The translations under genes were made by a program, and so were the position numbers. DNA of 9,143 nt from Ectothiorhodospiraceae bacterium (GTDB taxonomy: Bacteria; Pseudomonadota; Gammaproteobacteria; Thiohalomonadales; Thiohalomonadaceae): the NCBI GenBank assembly GCA_007125455.1, contig SLDE01000142.1, positions 1 to 9,143 on the forward strand, read 5' to 3'. The notes beneath the pieces were generated by a model. That model saw only the letters and a list, made by a program, of their open reading frames with translations. It was not told the origin of the DNA and ran no database searches. Numbering within the stretch: the first letter of the stretch is position 1; each line of letters opens with the position of its first letter. Positions 1 to 6,201 of the stretch are shown here, piece after piece.

Positions 1-2297
1 AGTGGGTCGAAGTAGGCCTCGACGCGCTTGCGCAGGTGCTTGGGCGGATGCTTGCCCTGGGTCTTGCCCTGGGCGGCGAGACGGAACTTCTGCAACACCT
101 CGGAGTAGATGTGGATGTTGATCGGCTCATCATAGCGGGTCAGGCTGTGCTGCTGGGCCCACTGCAGGTAGCCCTGATTCCAGTTACGCATGTACTGGTA
201 GGACTTGGGCAGGTGGTAGTGGTAGACGCAGTTGTTCTTTTCGTACATCTTCCATTGATCCGGGTTGGGCTCTCCCTTCATGCTCTTCTCGCCGCTCTTG
301 CCACGCCAGCCGGCCAGGAAGCCGATCCCGGAGCCAGGGGCGGTTTCGAAGTTGGTGATGAAGTCCGGGTAGTCGCGGTACTTGCGGCTGCCGTCTTCCT
401 TGGTGAAGGCAGGCAGCTTGAGGCGTGAACCCAGTTCAATCAGCACTTCCTGGAAGGGTTTGCACTCGCCCATCGGCGGAACCACCGGGATACGTACCGA
501 ATCGACCGGACCCTCGTATTCGGAGATCGGACGGTCCAGCATGGAGATAACGTCATGGCGCTCCAGGTAGGTGGTGTCCGGCAGGATCAGGTCACCGTAG
601 GCGACCATCTCGGACTGGAAGGCGTCGGCGACGATCAGGAAGGGGATCTTGTATTCCCCGTTCTCATCCTTGTCGTTGAGCATCTTGCGCACCTCATCGG
701 TATTCATCGATGAGTTCCAGGCCATGTTGGCCATGAAGATGAACAGCGTGTCGATGGCGTAGGGGTCCTGGCGCCAGGCATTGGTGATGGCGTTTTGCAT
801 CATGCCGTGTACAGACAGTGGGTGCTCCCAGGAGAAGGCCTTGTCGATGCGCACAGGACTGCCGTCTTCGTTGACGAACAGGTCGTCCGGATCGGCCGGC
901 CAGCCCAGCGGCATGCCGTTGAGCGGGGTGTTGGGTTTGACGTCATCCGGGCCCTTGGCGGTCTTGGGGCAGGGCGGGATCGGACGCGGGAAGGGTGCCT
1001 TGTGGCGGAAGCCGCCGGGGCGGTCGATGGTGCCGAGGATGGACATCAGGATCGACAGCGCACGGATGGTATGGAAGCCGTTGGAGTGGGCGGCCAGGCC
1101 ACGCATCGCGTGGAAGGAGACCGGGTTGCCGGTCACGCTCTGGTGCTCATTGTCCCATACGTCGGTCCAGGCGATAGGCAGTTCGATCTTCTCGTCACGC
1201 GCCACGATGCCCATCTCATGGGCCAGACGGCGGATGGTCTCGACCGGGATCCCGGTGATATTCGCAGCCCACTCGGGGGTGTACTGCTCGACGCGGTCCT
1301 TGAGTAGCTGGAAGGCCGGCTTGACCTTGGTGCCGTCGGATAGCTGGAATTCGCCCAGCAGGCGTGGGTCGGCACCCTTGGTGCGGCTCAGTACCGGCTT
1401 GTTGCTGTTGCGATCCCACCACAGCTTGTTCTGTGGGTCGAAGCAGCCCTCCTCTTCCGGCACTTCGGTACGTACAAACATGCCGTACTCGCTGCTACCA
1501 GAGTCCAGGTTCACCAGCTCGGCGGAGTTGGAGTAGTCCACCAGGAAGTCACGGTCGTACAGGCCGGTCTTGATGATCTCGTGGATGATCGCCAGCAGCA
1601 GCGCACCATCGGTGCCCGGCTTGATCGGGATCCACTCATCGGCGATGGCCGAGTAGCCGGTGCGTACCGGGTTGATGGAGATGAAGCGGCCGCCATTGCG
1701 TTTGAAATGGGACAGCTCAGCCTTGAGTGGGTTGGAGTGGTGATCCTCAGCGGTGCCGATCATGATCAGCAGCTTGGATCGCTCCAGGTCTGGCCCACCG
1801 AACTCCCAGAACGAGCCACCGATGGTGTAGATCATGCCAGCGGCCATGTTGACCGAACAGAAGCCACCGTGGGCGGCGTAGTTGGGGGTACCGAAGTTTT
1901 TGGCGAACAGCCCGGTCAGGGCCTGCATCTGGTCACGCCCGGTGAACATGGCAAATTTCTTCGGATCGGTAGCACGCAGGTGGCCCAGGCGCTCCTCCAT
2001 GATGTCGAAGGCCTCATCCCAGGAGATCACCTCAAACTGGGCATCACCCCGATCAGACCCTTCCTTACGCTTGAGCGGCTTGGTCAGGCGGGCGGGGGAG
2101 TATTGCTTCATGATCCCGGAGGAACCCTTGGCACAGATGATGCCCTTGTTAAGCGGGTGATCCGGGTTGCCCTGGATGTAACGGACTTCACCGTCACGCA
2201 GGTGTACGCGGATGCCGCAGCGGCACGCGCACATATAACAGGTAGTGTTCTTGACCTCGGTGCGACCCTCGGCAATCACTTTGGCAGTGTCAGTCAT
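1..2297 (-). CDS. soeA: Sulfite dehydrogenase molybdoprotein subunit SoeA (3' end beyond window)
   Basis: Catalytic subunit of the cytoplasmic SoeABC complex, which oxidises sulfite directly to sulfate and feeds electrons to quinone through an iron-sulfur subunit and a membrane anchor. Translating the minus strand from ATG at 2297 gives 765 residues with no stop before the window edge; the family is longer, so the C-terminal part is missing. Seen: an N-terminal [4Fe-4S] motif, C20-x2-C23-x3-C27-x27-C55, followed by K57, typical of complex-iron-sulfur molybdoenzymes. C147 in the segment HGGFCSVNM is the likely molybdenum ligand. Later segments (NPVRTGYSAIADEWIPIKPG, MANMAWNSSMN, DLILPDTTYLERHD) fit the bis-MGD-binding fold. 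There is no twin-arginine signal peptide, which points to the cytoplasm and separates it from periplasmic PsrA/PhsA-type enzymes. It is divergent from aprMBA. A related molybdo-oxidoreductase with another substrate is possible, but the lack of a signal and the apr neighbour favour SoeA. Confidence 0.87.
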   Translation of the reverse strand, partial: MTDTAKVIAEGRTEVKNTTCYMCACRCGIRVHLRDGEVRYIQGNPDHPLNKGIICAKGSSGIMKQYSPARLTKPLKRKEGSDRGDAQFEVISWDEAFDIMEERLGHLRATDPKKFAMFTGRDQMQALTGLFAKNFGTPNYAAHGGFCSVNMAAGMIYTIGGSFWEFGGPDLERSKLLIMIGTAEDHHSNPLKAELSHFKRNGGRFISINPVRTGYSAIADEWIPIKPGTDGALLLAIIHEIIKTGLYDRDFLVDYSNSAELVNLDSGSSEYGMFVRTEVPEEEGCFDPQNKLWWDRNSNKPVLSRTKGADPRLLGEFQLSDGTKVKPAFQLLKDRVEQYTPEWAANITGIPVETIRRLAHEMGIVARDEKIELPIAWTDVWDNEHQSVTGNPVSFHAMRGLAAHSNGFHTIRALSILMSILGTIDRPGGFRHKAPFPRPIPPCPKTAKGPDDVKPNTPLNGMPLGWPADPDDLFVNEDGSPVRIDKAFSWEHPLSVHGMMQNAITNAWRQDPYAIDTLFIFMANMAWNSSMNTDEVRKMLNDKDENGEYKIPFLIVADAFQSEMVAYGDLILPDTTYLERHDVISMLDRPISEYEGPVDSVRIPVVPPMGECKPFQEVLIELGSRLKLPAFTKEDGSRKYRDYPDFITNFETAPGSGIGFLAGWRGKSGEKSMKGEPNPDQWKMYEKNNCVYHYHLPKSYQYMRNWNQGYLQWAQQHSLTRYDEPINIHIYSEVLQKFRLAAQGKTQGKHPPKHLRKRVEAYFDP

Positions 2298-2306
2298 GGA
2301 TATCTG

Positions 2307-2312
2307 CTCTTC
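2307..2312 (-). promoter_or_regulatory. Ribosome binding site of soeA
   Basis: GAAGAG on the minus strand lies 9 nt before the ATG at 2297. It is a modest SD match, but it supports this start, which also places the first cysteine at residue 20 as expected for a protein without a signal peptide. Confidence 0.5.
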
Positions 2313-2328
2313 GGTGGCTTTAAAACTG

Positions 2329-2373
2329 AAAAGCCGGGGAGACAGGGCCCTCTCAGGCAGCCTTATCCCCGGC
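2329..2373 (-). terminator. Terminator-like hairpin in the soeA leader (possible attenuator)
   Basis: On the minus strand, GCCGGGGA (2373-2366) pairs perfectly with TCCCCGGC (2340-2333). The arms enclose about 25 nt that contain a second palindrome, AGGGCCCT (2351-2344). The 3' arm is followed directly by TTTT (2332-2329) and, after CAG, another TTTT. In the direction of soeA this has the layout of an intrinsic terminator, but it lies 32 nt upstream of the soeA start rather than after a gene. In the opposite direction there is no U tract. It could be an attenuator, a stabilising leader hairpin or a terminator stopping transcription from upstream. The structure is seen; the function is inferred. 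Confidence 0.5.
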
Positions 2374-2377
2374 CATG

Positions 2378-2391
2378 TTGATATATATCAA
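2378..2391. promoter_or_regulatory. FNR/ANR-type binding site (perfect palindrome)
   Basis: TTGATATATATCAA is a perfect 14-bp palindrome and an exact match to the FNR-family consensus TTGAT-N4-ATCAA. It is centred about 88 bp upstream of the soeA start and about 435 bp upstream of aprM. Relative to the extended -10 element proposed for soeA it would lie just downstream of the start point, a position that suggests repression or roadblock; activation from an unseen promoter on the other strand is also possible. The match is direct; the identity of the regulator (FNR, ANR, DNR or another CRP-family protein) is inferred. Confidence 0.6.
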
Positions 2392-2404
2392 GCATTCGTG
2401 CTTG
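2389..2404. repeat. Short inverted repeat CAAGCA-TTCG-TGCTTG
   Basis: A 6-bp perfect stem closes a 4-nt loop that reads TTCG on the plus strand. It shares three bases with the FNR-type palindrome. It may be a second operator half-site pair or a hairpin at the very 5' end of the soeA transcript. Occurring by chance is not excluded. Confidence 0.35.
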
Positions 2405-2406
2405 CT

Positions 2407-2415
2407 AATATACCA
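2407..2415 (-). promoter_or_regulatory. Putative soeA promoter, extended -10 element
   Basis: The minus strand reads TGGTATATT: an extended -10 (TGn) plus a hexamer with 5 of 6 matches to TATAAT. The -35 region is weak (TGGCAA at 18-nt spacing), as is usual for extended -10 promoters. Transcription would start near 2400, giving a leader of roughly 100 nt that carries the FNR-type palindrome sequence and the terminator-like hairpin. Confidence 0.4.
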
Positions 2416-2530
2416 GATTAATCCTGACTATTGCCATATTCAATTTGGTCATGGGTGCTGCCTATTGGGGGTATTTTGGATAGAAATTTTCTGTACTCCC
2501 ATAAGTTAAAATAATGGAAAGTGCCTGTTT

Positions 2531-2716
2531 GTGGCCGGTTTGGGGTAAAACTCCAGCCAAAAATGTGGGCTTAATAAAGTCATTCTATGGGTGCAATAGA
2601 TAGTTCTGTTTGGCGATAAGGGTCTCAGTGGCTATGGTGGGCGAAGCAGCGACCCATGTTCGTGGCTGGCGCGGCAGTGGCCTGGATGGCAACGCCAAGC
2701 CTTTAGTGGCCGGTTT
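2531..2716 (+). repeat. Direct repeat pair GTGGCCGGTTT
   Basis: The 11-mer GTGGCCGGTTT occurs at 2531-2541 and again at 2706-2716. Both copies have TTT just upstream, and the second runs into the aprM-proximal dyad. The pair may be regulator contacts or a small duplication; no other element joins them. Confidence 0.4.
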
Positions 2717-2736
2717 TGATTAACCCCACTAATCAA
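2716..2736. promoter_or_regulatory. Dyad TTGATTA-N7-TAATCAA upstream of aprM (LysR/CbbR-type candidate)
   Basis: Two perfect 7-bp inverted arms are separated by ACCCCAC, centred 93 bp before the aprM start. The inner bases give TTA-N7-TAA, fitting the TNA-N7/8-TNA pattern of CbbR and the symmetric T-N11-A core of LysR-type regulators. The outer TTGAT/ATCAA arms resemble FNR half-sites, but the 11-nt spacing is wrong for FNR. If the weak -10 at 2778-2783 is real, the dyad is centred near -64, an activator position. Symmetry is seen; the regulator family is inferred. Confidence 0.45.
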
Positions 2737-2777
2737 CTCACAAGGATTGCTAATTAGCGAAGTCGAATTCAGATCAT

Positions 2778-2783
2778 TATGAT
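2778..2783 (+). promoter_or_regulatory. Weak -10 candidate for aprM
   Basis: TATGAT matches the -10 consensus at 5 of 6 positions, but no good -35 lies 16-18 nt upstream (best TTAGCG at 2754-2759). The palindrome GCTAATTAGC (2749-2758) occupies the -35 area, consistent with an activator-dependent promoter. The 5' UTR would be about 29 nt. Confidence 0.3.
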
Positions 2784-2818
2784 TCAGAGCGACAATAAAT
2801 ATCCCAGGAGAGAAAACG

Positions 2819-3655
2819 ATGATTAGTATCAACCCCTTTAGCGAGCTTTCCGGATTCATTCCGCCGATTGCCATGCAGATATACATCATAGCGATGATCG
2901 TGCTGGTTATCGGTAGCACGATTCTCGATACCATCCACAAGAAAAGTGCGGCGTACTTTTTCGAGAATGCCAAAAAGGCGGAGAAGAGTGCGAAGCGAAC
3001 CGTCAGTGGCGGTGAAAGGGCCGGGCTGGCTATTCAGACGGTTGCCAGCGAGGTACTGACATCCTCGGAGTTTGCCAACCCACAGCGCCGACTCTCCCAT
3101 CTGCTCACCATGTATGGCTTCATCATCTTCGTGATCGCGACCGCCGCCCTGATCTTCGCCTATCCCACCGAGGCCTCGGCGGGCATTTGGCCGCTGTTGT
3201 GGCACCTGGGTGCGCTGATGCTGTGTGTCGGGGGGTACTGGTTCTGGTTCTTTATCCGCGTTGATGTCTCTTCCGAGGGTAACCCCTGGTATCGCATCGT
3301 GCGTGCGGACCTGTTCATCGTCTCGTTGCTGACCACCGCCACCTTCGCCCTGCTGTGGTCCGCCACTCAGGGTAGCGCGATTGGCTGGGCACTGTTTGCC
3401 TTGTTCATCCTCTCCAGCACCACTCTGTTCGGTACCGTGCTGTGGTCCAAGTTCGCCCACATGTTCTTCAAGCCCGCTGCCGCCTATCAGAAGAAGATCA
3501 CCCGCGCAGATGGCTCCCAGGAGAACCTGCCAGATCTGGGTGACCTGAGCGACCCCGCCCTGCAGGCGCGCTTCCCTGATATCCCGGAATACATGGGCAC
3601 CAACCCACCCAACATGGGACTTGGCATCAAGCGTGAAGCGCCGCGTCACTACTGA
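2819..3655 (+). CDS. aprM: APS reductase membrane anchor AprM
   Basis: Predicted inner-membrane anchor that connects the cytoplasmic AprBA heterodimer to the quinone pool in sulfur oxidisers. The 278-residue product has about five hydrophobic segments: near residues 15-36, 97-115, 124-146, 163-180 and 188-209. Histidines at or near membrane edges (H40, H94, H129, H214) are plausible haem b ligands of the NarI/HdrE/QmoC-like type. A charged loop (41-95) and a soluble C-terminal tail (about 215-278) ending in prolines, glycines and basic residues could dock AprB. The start is fixed by AGGAG at 2806-2810, 8 nt before the ATG. Its place directly before aprB and aprA is the main support for the name. 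AprM is known from the APS reductase lineage of sulfur oxidisers, as opposed to the lineage linked to QmoABC. Haem ligation is inferred. Confidence 0.88.
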   Translation: MISINPFSELSGFIPPIAMQIYIIAMIVLVIGSTILDTIHKKSAAYFFENAKKAEKSAKRTVSGGERAGLAIQTVASEVLTSSEFANPQRRLSHLLTMYGFIIFVIATAALIFAYPTEASAGIWPLLWHLGALMLCVGGYWFWFFIRVDVSSEGNPWYRIVRADLFIVSLLTTATFALLWSATQGSAIGWALFALFILSSTTLFGTVLWSKFAHMFFKPAAAYQKKITRADGSQENLPDLGDLSDPALQARFPDIPEYMGTNPPNMGLGIKREAPRHY

Positions 3656-3691
3656 GTCATTTCAACCGAACAATTTTAGGAGAGGACTGAC

Positions 3692-4174
3692 ATGCCAACT
3701 TTCGTATATATGACACGTTGTGACGGTTGTGGACACTGCGTTGATATTTGCCCTTCAGACATCATGCACATCGACACCACCCTGCGTCGCGCATACAACA
3801 TCGAGCCGAACATGTGCTGGGAGTGCTACTCCTGTGTGAAGGCCTGCCCCCACCACGCCATCGACGTGCGCGGCTATGCGGACTTCGCCCCGTTGGGGCA
3901 CTCGGTACGGGTTATCCGCGACGAAGAAAAGGGTGTTATCGCCTGGCGCATCAAGTCACGTAATGGCGAAACCGATCTGAATCTGCTCGCGCCGATCACC
4001 ACCAAACCCTGGGGTAAGGAGATCCCGCAGCTGGCTGATGTGGCTGCGCCGAGTAAGGAAATGCGAGACAGCCAACTACTTTACAACGAGCCGAAATATG
4101 TCCGTATGGATGATGGTGACCTGCATACGCTGGAATCCAATGGCCTGAAAATGAAAGCAGGGGTGTACTACTAA
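3692..4174 (+). CDS. aprB: Adenylylsulfate (APS) reductase beta subunit AprB
   Basis: Electron-transfer subunit of dissimilatory APS reductase, carrying two [4Fe-4S] clusters that wire the AprA flavin to the membrane anchor. The 160-residue length is normal for the family. Two ferredoxin motifs are complete: C10-x2-C13-x2-C16-x3-C20-P and C42-x2-C45-x2-C48-x3-C52-P. The C-terminal part (about 70-160) matches the extended AprB tail that wraps around AprA, ending MKAGVYY. The start is supported by AGGAG at 3678-3682, 9 nt before the ATG, with aprM ending 36 nt upstream. The stop overlaps the aprA start by one base (TAATG), indicating translational coupling and 1:1 synthesis. Nothing appears truncated. 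Confidence 0.96.
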   Translation: MPTFVYMTRCDGCGHCVDICPSDIMHIDTTLRRAYNIEPNMCWECYSCVKACPHHAIDVRGYADFAPLGHSVRVIRDEEKGVIAWRIKSRNGETDLNLLAPITTKPWGKEIPQLADVAAPSKEMRDSQLLYNEPKYVRMDDGDLHTLESNGLKMKAGVYY

Positions 4175-6039
4175 TGGCTTACAAAACAATCGTAGAAGAC
4201 AATATCGATATCCTGGTTGCGGGAGCTGGCCTCGGTGGAACAGGCGCCGCGTGGGAAGCGCGTTACTGGGGGCAGGACAAGAAGATCGTCATCGCCGAGA
4301 AGGCCAATATCGACCGCTCCGGTGCAGTGGCGCAAGGGCTGTATGCGATCAACTGCTACATGGGTACCCGCTTTGGTGAGAACAATCCCGAAGATCACGT
4401 GCGCTATGCCCGCATGGACCTGATGGGTATGGTGCGTGAGGATCTGCTGTTCGATATGGCACGCCATGTGGACTCCGCCGTACACCAGTTCGAGGAGTGG
4501 GGTATGCCAATCATGCGCAACCCCAAGACCGGTTCCTACCTGCGTGAAGGCCGCTGGCAGATCATGATCCACGGCGAGTCCTACAAGCCAATGGTGGCCG
4601 AGGCCGCGAAGAAGTCCGCCGACAAGGTCTACAACCGGATCTGCGTCACTCACCTGCTGATGGATGACTCCAAGGAAAACCGCGTAGCCGGTGCCGTTGG
4701 TTTTAATGTCCGTACCGGCGACTACCACGTCTTCAAGTCCAAGACCGTCATCGTCGGTGCCGGCGGCGCCTCCAACATGTTCAAGCCGCGCTCGGTGGGT
4801 GAAGGGGCGGGTCGTGTATGGTACGCGCCGTGGTCCTCCGGTTCTGCCTATGGCCTGATGATCCAGGCGGGCGCGAAGATGACCCAGATGGAAAACCGTA
4901 TCGTACTGGCCCGCTTCAAGGACGGTTACGGCCCGGTGGGTGCCTACTTCCTGCACCTCAAGACCTACACCCAGAACTGTAACGGTGAAGAGTATGAATC
5001 CAAGTGGTTCCCGGCACTGACCGAAATGGTCGGCAAGGAATACCTGGATACCGAAGGTCAGCATCTGTCGCACAAGCCGATCCCCACCTGTTTGCGTAAC
5101 CATGCCTTCATCTCTGAGGTGAATGCCGGGCGTGGCCCGATCCATATGGTGACCATGGAGGCCTTCCAGGATCCGCATCTCGAAGAGATTGGCTGGCATA
5201 ACTTCCTGGGGATGACCGTTGGTCAGGCCGTATTGTGGGCGGCAACCGATGTGAACCCCAAGTATGAGAACCCGGAACTGACCACCTCCGAGCCCTACGT
5301 GATGGGTTCACACGCCACCGGTTGTGGTGCCTGGTGTTCAGGCCCCGAGGATCTCTCCCCTGAAGAATACTTCTGGGGCTATAACCGCATGACCACGGTT
5401 GAAGGTCTGTTCGGTGCCGGTGACGCCGTCGGCGGTACGCCACATGCCTTCTCTTCTGGCTCGTTTACCGAAGGTCGTCTGGCCGCCAAGGCCGCCTGCA
5501 AGTACATTGACGATGGTAAGGCTGCGGGGATCCGTGTCTCCGATGAGCAGATCGCACGCCGTAAGGCCGAGATCTACAAGCCGATGGAGCACTACAAGAT
5601 CTACCGTAACGAAATCGTTGCCGGTAGCGTCAACCCTAATTACATCAACCCACGCCAGGGCCTGGACCGTCTGCAAAAGATGATGGATGAGTACTGCGGT
5701 GGTGTTACCGTAAACTACATGACCAACGATAAGCTGCTGCACATCGGCCTGAAGAAGATGAAGGTGATGGAAGAGGATCTGGAGAAGATCGCGGCGGAAA
5801 ATATCCACGAGCTGCTGCGTGCCTGGGAATTGAAGCATCGTCACCTCACTGCCGAGGCGGTGTTCCATCACACCCTGTTCCGCAAGGAAACCCGTTGGCC
5901 TGGCTATTACTATCGTGGTGATGCGATGAAGCTGGATGACGAGAACTGGCATGTGCTGACCGTGTCGCGCCGTGATCCAAAGACGGGCGAGTACACCATG
6001 GAAAAGGCACCTCTGTACCATATCGTTGAGGAGAAGTAG
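4174..6039 (+). CDS. aprA: Adenylylsulfate (APS) reductase alpha subunit AprA
   Basis: FAD-containing catalytic subunit. In sulfur oxidisers it runs in reverse, joining sulfite to AMP to form APS, which ATP sulfurylase then turns into sulfate plus ATP. The 621-residue product is close to the usual AprA length. A Rossmann FAD-binding loop GAGLGGTGAA lies at residues 17-26, a second FAD segment IVGAGGASNMF at about 193-203, and a late FAD motif GLFGAGDAVGG at 411-421. Likely substrate-binding and catalytic residues are R247 (in ARFKDGYGP) and H380 (in GSHATGCGAWC), corresponding by motif to the Arg and His of the Archaeoglobus enzyme; W220 (WYAPWSSGSAYG) also lies in the conserved active-site region. 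The helical C-terminal domain (about 500-575) is intact. The ATG overlaps the aprB stop, with AGGGG (4159-4163) as SD. The operon ends after this gene at a strong terminator. Confidence 0.97.
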   Translation: MAYKTIVEDNIDILVAGAGLGGTGAAWEARYWGQDKKIVIAEKANIDRSGAVAQGLYAINCYMGTRFGENNPEDHVRYARMDLMGMVREDLLFDMARHVDSAVHQFEEWGMPIMRNPKTGSYLREGRWQIMIHGESYKPMVAEAAKKSADKVYNRICVTHLLMDDSKENRVAGAVGFNVRTGDYHVFKSKTVIVGAGGASNMFKPRSVGEGAGRVWYAPWSSGSAYGLMIQAGAKMTQMENRIVLARFKDGYGPVGAYFLHLKTYTQNCNGEEYESKWFPALTEMVGKEYLDTEGQHLSHKPIPTCLRNHAFISEVNAGRGPIHMVTMEAFQDPHLEEIGWHNFLGMTVGQAVLWAATDVNPKYENPELTTSEPYVMGSHATGCGAWCSGPEDLSPEEYFWGYNRMTTVEGLFGAGDAVGGTPHAFSSGSFTEGRLAAKAACKYIDDGKAAGIRVSDEQIARRKAEIYKPMEHYKIYRNEIVAGSVNPNYINPRQGLDRLQKMMDEYCGGVTVNYMTNDKLLHIGLKKMKVMEEDLEKIAAENIHELLRAWELKHRHLTAEAVFHHTLFRKETRWPGYYYRGDAMKLDDENWHVLTVSRRDPKTGEYTMEKAPLYHIVEEK

Positions 6040-6054
6040 ACGCCAGGTACACGC

Positions 6055-6077
6055 GGGGAGGGGGTTCACCCCTCCCC
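6055..6077 (+). repeat. G/C-rich hairpin after aprA
   Basis: GGGGAGGGG (6055-6063) pairs perfectly with CCCCTCCCC (6069-6077) around a 5-nt loop. No U tract follows, so it is probably not a terminator itself. It sits 15 nt after the aprA stop and could protect the 3' end of the mRNA or slow transcription before the next hairpin. Confidence 0.55.
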
Positions 6078-6088
6078 AGTGGACAAAG

Positions 6089-6119
6089 AAGATCAACAGG
6101 ATTGTTGATCTTTTTTTTT
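6089..6119 (+). terminator. Rho-independent terminator of aprMBA
   Basis: AAGATCAACA (6089-6098) pairs with TGTTGATCTT (6103-6112) around the 4-nt loop GGAT, and the 3' arm runs into nine T residues (6111-6119). This is a textbook intrinsic terminator 49 nt beyond the aprA stop, separating aprMBA from the next genes. Confidence 0.92.
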
Positions 6120-6141
6120 GCCCGACGTTATTGTTTAATAG

Positions 6142-6176
6142 TCCCGAACTGAATCAGGTATAGTGAAGATTCGGGA
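6142..6176 (+). promoter_or_regulatory. Putative promoter with overlapping inverted repeat
   Basis: TATAGT at 6159-6164 is a 5-of-6 match to a -10 box, with only a poor -35 (TTAATA at 6135-6140). Transcription would begin near 6171, about 30 nt before the next start codon. TCCCGAA (6142-6148) and TTCGGGA (6170-6176) form a perfect 7-bp inverted repeat flanking the -10, a plausible operator. A new promoter is expected here because of the terminator just upstream. Confidence 0.35.
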
Positions 6177-6201
6177 TTGGTCGTTAATCAGAGAGTATTT
6201 A

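Larger units (their letters stand above)
2298..2818. other. Divergent soeA/aprM regulatory region
   Basis: This 521-bp region has no convincing gene. It is AT-rich overall, with a GC-rich island at about 2631-2713. The soeA-side half (2329-2415) carries the leader hairpin, FNR-type box and extended -10. The aprM-side half (2706-2810) carries a 7+7 dyad, a 10-bp palindrome (GCTAATTAGC, 2749-2758), a weak -10 and the aprM SD site. The octamer TTGCTAAT occurs on both sides (2402-2409 and 2747-2754). The middle (2416-2705) shows no strong signal apart from one arm of a direct repeat and an 11-bp imperfect palindrome (AGAAATTTTCT, 2482-2492). Confidence 0.6.

Noticed and set aside
781..2381. Long plus-strand open frames (about 781-1536 and 1581-2381)
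   Set aside because: Both are antisense to soeA, whose minus-strand translation shows the Fe-S and Mo-ligand motifs in one unbroken frame. Their own translations show no family features.
2298..2400. Molybdenum-cofactor riboswitch in the soeA leader
   Set aside because: I see only one main hairpin and a small one, not the larger multi-stem layout expected for that class. A covariance-model search would settle it.
2777..3649. A 290-residue minus-strand frame opposite aprM
   Set aside because: aprM has an SD site, membrane segments and operon position; the antisense product is low-complexity and unlike any family known to me.
4171..5199. A 342-residue open frame on the minus strand
   Set aside because: It lies wholly opposite aprA, whose protein is strongly conserved with all motifs; it is a codon-bias shadow.
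2819..6039. Sulfate-reducing interpretation of the apr genes
   Set aside because: The anchor is AprM rather than QmoABC, and the neighbour is a SoeA-type sulfite dehydrogenase; both fit sulfur oxidation.
5338..6096. A 252-residue minus-strand frame opposite the end of aprA
   Set aside because: It is a shadow of aprA and lacks a ribosome site or recognisable domain.
6163..6165. GTG at 6163 as start of the 116-residue protein
   Set aside because: It has no SD and overlaps the candidate -10 box; ATG at 6202 has AGAGAG at 6-nt spacing.
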